The translations under genes and the position numbers were made by a program. This document shows, one piece after another, positions 59,155 to 64,000 of a DNA stretch of 64,000 nucleotides. Position 1 is the first letter of the stretch. Each line of letters begins with the position of its first letter. The notes below the pieces were generated by a model that worked only from the letters and a program-made list of their open reading frames with translations, was not told where the DNA came from and searched no databases. The DNA comes from Gemmatimonadota bacterium (lineage in GTDB: Bacteria; Gemmatimonadota; Gemmatimonadetes; Longimicrobiales; Longimicrobiaceae). Location: NCBI GenBank assembly GCA_031260285.1, contig JAIRKD010000002.1, forward strand, positions 1-64,000, in the 5' to 3' direction.

Positions 59155-62100
59155 TCAGGTCACTTCAGGATCCACCACCAACCCCCCGCGCGGCGCAAAC
59201 ACCAGCTCCGGAAGAACCACCTCCCAGCTGTCGCACCGGCATTGAGCTTCAAACTCAGAACTGTCCCGCTTCCGCCAGCCGATCACCGCACTCACTCGCG
59301 CTTCCACGCACTCCAGTCCCACCGGCGGCACAAATCTTTTCGCCAGCCGACCCACCATGATTCCCGCCGCATTCTCCAGCCGTACCCCCATCCCGTCATC
59401 GACATAGCGCAACCGATCCCCTGCGCGGAGCCCCGCAATCGCTCGATGGACCGGATGATTCGCGTCCTGCCGTCCCGCAAACCCCAGATGGACCTCCTTG
59501 AGGCTGGGCGTCCGGTACCGGTATTCCAGCGGACCGGGGGCGGGCATCCACTGGAATGGCGACCGGTGCAGTAGTGCGGGGTGGCCCTTCTGCACTTCAT
59601 CAAGAAATGGATTTCCCCTCTCCATGCGCGCCAGAGTCAGAGTTGAACGCGCCCGGGTCATGGCGACATAGTAGAGACGGCGCGGAGCGTCCGGATCCTC
59701 TTCCCGGCTTACCCGCCACTCTCCATCAAGAACAAATACATGATCAAACTCCAGCCCCTTGGCGCGATGAGCGGTCAGCAGAAGCACCCCCGTCTGGAGA
59801 CGGCGGGTCGCCCAGCCCCATTCAGTCAGCCAGTCCCGGAAATACTCCAGCGTCACCTCCTCCCCATGTGTATCCTCCGCAAAGGCGGTGATCGCCTCAT
59901 CAAGCGCAGGCCACCACCCATCCGTTCCACGGGTGGTGATCCAGTTTTTCAGATCTTCGGCCTTCAGCAGATGGGGTCGAGAGGTAGCTGAACGCTGCTC
60001 CAGAAACGCCATCAGTTCCCGGGTCTCCCGGAGCCGCCAGAGAGGAGGTGCTTCCTCATTCGCCATCGCGACAGGAACTCCCGCCGCCTCCAGTGCCGCT
60101 CTCACAGGTTCGAGATACTTCCACTGACGGGCGATCACCGCGGTTCGGGCAGGATCAAGCCCGAGCGCTATCAGCCGCCGCAGCTCGGTGTGAACTGCCA
60201 TTGCCTGCTGCTGATTATCGTTGCCGGCGGGGAGGATCTGTACCCGGCCCTGTGTGACCGAATCGATCTGAGCCCAGTCACCCCCCGGTGGAGATTTGAC
60301 GCGCCCGGTGTTGATCCGGATCTCCTGCTTCTCCTCCGCCTTCATCCGTGATGCCGCCGGTGCGATCATCAGATTGGCCGCATCAATGATATGGCGGGTG
60401 CTCCGGTAGTTCTCGATCAGGAACTGGGGCCGGGCCTTCCAGTCCTCCGAGAAGCGGCGGATGAACTCGTTTGAAGCTCCTGCAAACGCGTAGATGTTCT
60501 GATCGTCATCCCCCACGGCAAACAGGTTGAGGCGCCCGTCCTCCTCAGCGAGTTTCCGTCCTGCCAGAGCAGAGATCAGCTCGTACTGACGCTCATCGAT
60601 ATCCTGGTACTCATCCACCAGAATCCACCGGAAGCCCGCAAGCAGACGGTCGCGCTGCACATCCGCATCTTCAGGGGGAAGACCCTGCCCGCCCAGCAGG
60701 TTCTTCGCCTCTGTCAGTACCGCGTCAAAGTCGGCCTGTTCGCCGCCGCGATCCACAAAGCTGGTGCCCACCAGTCGCATCGCGAGCCCGTGACAGGTAA
60801 GCACAGTAACCCCCAATGCATCGTCCCCGATCAGGTCAAACAGCCGTCTCCGGATCTCCAGCGCGGCGTGGCGGTTGTAGGCAAGCGCCAGCACACTGCG
60901 CGGATTTTCCCGGCGGATACGGATCAGATATGCGATCCGATGGACCAGCACCCGGGTCTTCCCCGATCCGGGGCCGGCGAGCACCAGAACGTTGGTGTTC
61001 TCCCTGTCGTCCGTGACAATATTCCGTTGGTGCGGTCGGGAGAGATCCTCAACAATGGCTTTCCAGGACTGCGGAGTGGTCTGGCGCGCCAGTTCACCCT
61101 CGCGGCCGGGCAGCCAGCGCCTGCAGAACTCTGCGCGCGGCAGACGGAAGTAGTCCATCGCCAACCGGGTTGCGTCAGCCATTTTCAGATTGCCACGCTG
61201 CGCGTACTCGGCCATGATATGAATCTGCAGCGTTACTTCGTCATAATGTTCAGCAAGTGGCTGATAGCTGTTCTGTTCAAACTGGAGCTTCCGGTTGCTG
61301 TCGAGGTACAGCGTCATAGCGGAGCGGAAGATGGCCAGTCCCTTGCTCAGCCGCAGCACTTCCTGCTCATGAAGCCAGAGAAGCGCCCGCTCCACCAGTT
61401 TGCGCATGCGGGAGTCAGATGTCTCAGCGGCGAGCAGCGCATCCCCCATAACTGCTGCTCCGAGCTGGCCCATAGTACTTTCCGCCAGCTGATCCACACC
61501 GCGAGCGCCTGACGGCAATACAGAAAGCCAGTGTTCGAGAAGCTTCTCAGCAGCAGCGCGGCGACGTTGCGCGAGCCTGCCTATTCCGTCCCAGGGCCGA
61601 TTCAGCGCGAGATGCATCATCTCGGTGTTTACGCCGCGCTGGATGGAAAGGCTTCCGGTATTGCTTCCCTCGTCGCGACCGTCACCGGCCAGCCCTTCGA
61701 TGATCTGGCGCAGCCGTTGTGGCGGAGAGGAAATTCCCTGATCCTTCAGCCGTTGCGACAATAGACGCAGATACAGAGGCCAGGTTTTTCCGGTCTCCAG
61801 ATCCGGCGTTTCCTCCTGAAGGGTGGCAATGACGGCTTTCTCCAGACTGCAGGCCTCTGCAAAGCGTTTTCTGGACGAATTCTCACCCCCGACATGAAGA
61901 TAAGCGGTGATCGCCATATCGTTGCTGGCGATCTTCAGTCGGTCAAAGAGGAAAAAAGTCTCTCGCAGTGTTTCGATCTTCATTCCAGCTACCGACAGTA
62001 ACTCATCTGTAGAAATGGACTGCCCCGTTGGTGTGGACAATAAAGTCTGAACAATGGTCAGACACTGCTGGAGATATCCAGCCTTTATCTCCGGCACACT

Positions 62101-64000
62101 CAGCAGCCGCTGTCTGGCATCCTGAAGGTTCTTCACTCTTAATGAGGAAGGGAAGACCTGCACAGAGTTCTCCTCGCGACGTACCAGCCCTGCATCTTCC
62201 AGCCATGAGATGGCGGTACGGGCGAGGGTATCATCCGTCGCGGTGTCGCGTTTGATGCTGCCTTCCTGATCCTCGTTCAGGATTTCGCCGGAAGTCGCGA
62301 TCAGCGTCTGATCCCGACCCTTCTTCCGGTGCAGTTGACGGAGAGCCCGCAGCACACTCTGGATATCACGCCGGGAGAGGCGGGAGAACGCGGACATACT
62401 GTGCTGCCGCTCTACATCGTCTTCCACATAGAGAAGGACGCAACGCGCCTGTGCGCGATCCCGACCGGCGCGGCCAGCCTCCTGAAGATAGTTCTCCAGT
62501 GAGCCGGGGATGTCCGCATGAACGACCAAGCGCACATCAGGCTTATCGATCCCCATCCCGAACGCGTTGGTTGCAGTGATTACACGCAACTCCCCGGTCA
62601 GAAAAGCCTTCTGTGTATTCTTCTTGGTTTCCGGTAGCAGCCCAGCGTGGTAATGAGCAGCGGCCAGACCCTTCTGACGAAGAAAGGTCGCCAGCTCTTC
62701 CGTCTGTTTGCGTGTAGCGCAATATACAATTGCGCCTCCGGATGTCTCGTCCGGCAGATAGTGCTCGATCAGGCGGGCTGCGCGGGAAAACTTCTCCCCC
62801 GCGGTTGTCTGGATGACCTCGAAGACAAGGTTGTCCCGCTCCGCCCCACCATTGAAAATACGAAGTTCAACATCCAGCTCCTTCCGGAAGTGACTGACAA
62901 TGTCAGTGACCACCTCGGATCTGGCGGTGGCCGTCAGGCACTGGATCAGCGGAGGTCTGGCTCCCGAACTGTTCCGGATTGTTTCGCGGATAAAACGGGA
63001 GACGTACCGGTAGTCCGGACGGAAGTCCTGTCCCCATTTGGAGAGGCAGTGCGCTTCGTCGAATATCCAGGCGCCGATCTCTCGCTGCTGTAGCACCTTG
63101 CGCACACTCATACTGCGCAGCTGCTCCGGCGCGATCAGCAGAACCGCCGCGTCACCCAGTCGTACCTGATCCAGCGCCTCGCCACGCTCCGGCATGGAGA
63201 GGAGACCATTGATGGCGGTGCAGCTGTGACCTCGCTCCCTCATCCCCTTCACCTGGTCTTCCATCAGCGCCACCAGCGGCGAGATGACAACTGACAGGGA
63301 GCCGGTCCGTACAAACTGTGACAGGGCGGGTAGCTGGTAACACAGCGATTTCCCTGTCCCGGTGGGAAGGATTCCCAGATTGTGCTCACCGCGTATTGCG
63401 GATTCTACAATCTTCTGTTGCAGCGGAAGTCCACTGATGCTGTCGATCGGCTCCGGCCGGAATTCGTAGTCCTGCCCGAACCACTGTTTCAGCTGCGTGA
63501 GAGAATCAAACTCCCGGCGACACCAGCTGCAGCCTGTGTCGGTACAGGGTGTGTTGCGCAGCGCGTGGATCAGCCTGCCTGTTGCGGGAAACTGATGCCG
63601 GACCCATGGCGGGACCACGGAATTGCTGATTACGGAGACGGTTCCGGCTCCGGAAATACTACCTGCATCAGAAGCGCCGGCTGATTGGGGGATTTCTGCA
63701 GCAACCGCTCCGGCGACGGAATTGTTGTCTGACCTGGGGTCTGCACTCACGGCAGCGCTTCCACCCGCTACCGAGAACCATGCAAGCGCATAGGCCAGCG
63801 CCCATGCGGAATCCCGCGCTTCGGAAACAACTCTCTCGCTGGCGGATCTGCAGCCGGTGTTCGCCAGCAGCCCGCTGATCGCCAATCGGGCCTGGGCCTC
63901 TCCAGGACGCGCAGCATTTCGCGCCGTTCTGAAAACCGCGTCACAACCAGCCGGGTCACTTCCCTGTATTGTCAGCCAGTGCCATGCAACAAGGAGATCC
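59155..64000 (-). CDS. Fused RecQ-like/UvrD-like superfamily helicase, N-terminus beyond right edge
   Basis: RecQ Walker A 'GILPTGTGKSLCYQLP', 'IFDEAHCLSKWGQDFRPDY'; UvrD/Rep part 'VLVLAGPGSGKTRVLVHRIAYLI', 'ILVDEYQDIDERQYELISALAG', 'VGDDDQNIYAFAGAS', 'LLTAHRAKGLEFDHVFVLDG'. Frame stays open from 63885 to 64000. Confidence 0.93.
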   Translation of the reverse strand, partial: DLLVAWHWLTIQGSDPAGCDAVFRTARNAARPGEAQARLAISGLLANTGCRSASERVVSEARDSAWALAYALAWFSVAGGSAAVSADPRSDNNSVAGAVAAEIPQSAGASDAGSISGAGTVSVISNSVVPPWVRHQFPATGRLIHALRNTPCTDTGCSWCRREFDSLTQLKQWFGQDYEFRPEPIDSISGLPLQQKIVESAIRGEHNLGILPTGTGKSLCYQLPALSQFVRTGSLSVVISPLVALMEDQVKGMRERGHSCTAINGLLSMPERGEALDQVRLGDAAVLLIAPEQLRSMSVRKVLQQREIGAWIFDEAHCLSKWGQDFRPDYRYVSRFIRETIRNSSGARPPLIQCLTATARSEVVTDIVSHFRKELDVELRIFNGGAERDNLVFEVIQTTAGEKFSRAARLIEHYLPDETSGGAIVYCATRKQTEELATFLRQKGLAAAHYHAGLLPETKKNTQKAFLTGELRVITATNAFGMGIDKPDVRLVVHADIPGSLENYLQEAGRAGRDRAQARCVLLYVEDDVERQHSMSAFSRLSRRDIQSVLRALRQLHRKKGRDQTLIATSGEILNEDQEGSIKRDTATDDTLARTAISWLEDAGLVRREENSVQVFPSSLRVKNLQDARQRLLSVPEIKAGYLQQCLTIVQTLLSTPTGQSISTDELLSVAGMKIETLRETFFLFDRLKIASNDMAITAYLHVGGENSSRKRFAEACSLEKAVIATLQEETPDLETGKTWPLYLRLLSQRLKDQGISSPPQRLRQIIEGLAGDGRDEGSNTGSLSIQRGVNTEMMHLALNRPWDGIGRLAQRRRAAAEKLLEHWLSVLPSGARGVDQLAESTMGQLGAAVMGDALLAAETSDSRMRKLVERALLWLHEQEVLRLSKGLAIFRSAMTLYLDSNRKLQFEQNSYQPLAEHYDEVTLQIHIMAEYAQRGNLKMADATRLAMDYFRLPRAEFCRRWLPGREGELARQTTPQSWKAIVEDLSRPHQRNIVTDDRENTNVLVLAGPGSGKTRVLVHRIAYLIRIRRENPRSVLALAYNRHAALEIRRRLFDLIGDDALGVTVLTCHGLAMRLVGTSFVDRGGEQADFDAVLTEAKNLLGGQGLPPEDADVQRDRLLAGFRWILVDEYQDIDERQYELISALAGRKLAEEDGRLNLFAVGDDDQNIYAFAGASNEFIRRFSEDWKARPQFLIENYRSTRHIIDAANLMIAPAASRMKAEEKQEIRINTGRVKSPPGGDWAQIDSVTQGRVQILPAGNDNQQQAMAVHTELRRLIALGLDPARTAVIARQWKYLEPVRAALEAAGVPVAMANEEAPPLWRLRETRELMAFLEQRSATSRPHLLKAEDLKNWITTRGTDGWWPALDEAITAFAEDTHGEEVTLEYFRDWLTEWGWATRRLQTGVLLLTAHRAKGLEFDHVFVLDGEWRVSREEDPDAPRRLYYVAMTRARSTLTLARMERGNPFLDEVQKGHPALLHRSPFQWMPAPGPLEYRYRTPSLKEVHLGFAGRQDANHPVHRAIAGLRAGDRLRYVDDGMGVRLENAAGIMVGRLAKRFVPPVGLECVEARVSAVIGWRKRDSSEFEAQCRCDSWEVVLPELVFAPRGGLVVDPEVT

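Overview
High-GC, gene-dense, chromosomal-looking segment of a Gram-negative bacterium. I could not fix the phylum from the sequence. There are about 40 supportable protein genes and no rRNA, tRNA or CRISPR array that I could see. Most genes are core or housekeeping: mgtE (edge-truncated), ahcY, ABC exporter, bcp peroxiredoxin, arginase, rsmD, P1B ATPase, glnS, terC, pckA, a glcDEF glycolate-oxidase cluster, polA. Accessory or unusual content: (1) a 1590-aa autotransporter with a chlamydial-Pmp-like GGA(I/L/V) passenger followed by an IalB-family protein; (2) an AP2 protein with a degenerate HNH module; (3) a GlnRS with a C-terminal GatB/YqeY-like tail whose gene overlaps a Fic (AMPylase) gene; (4) a cluster of near-perfect and perfect palindromes just after fic; (5) a putative copper-handling operon encoding CopC, a Met/His-rich cytochrome c, and an unknown secreted protein with a His/Gly tail; (6) a long inverted repeat whose arms have a 9-bp internal period; (7) a PadR gene with twin CGATATATCG operators; (8) a decayed toxin-antitoxin-like patch (DUF2442-HTH gene with an in-frame stop, frameshifted BrnT-like toxin with an intact HTH antitoxin); (9) a giant RecQ-UvrD fusion helicase that runs off the right edge, so the start given in the ORF track is not its true start. 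Function calls come from motif and family recognition by eye; no database search was run.
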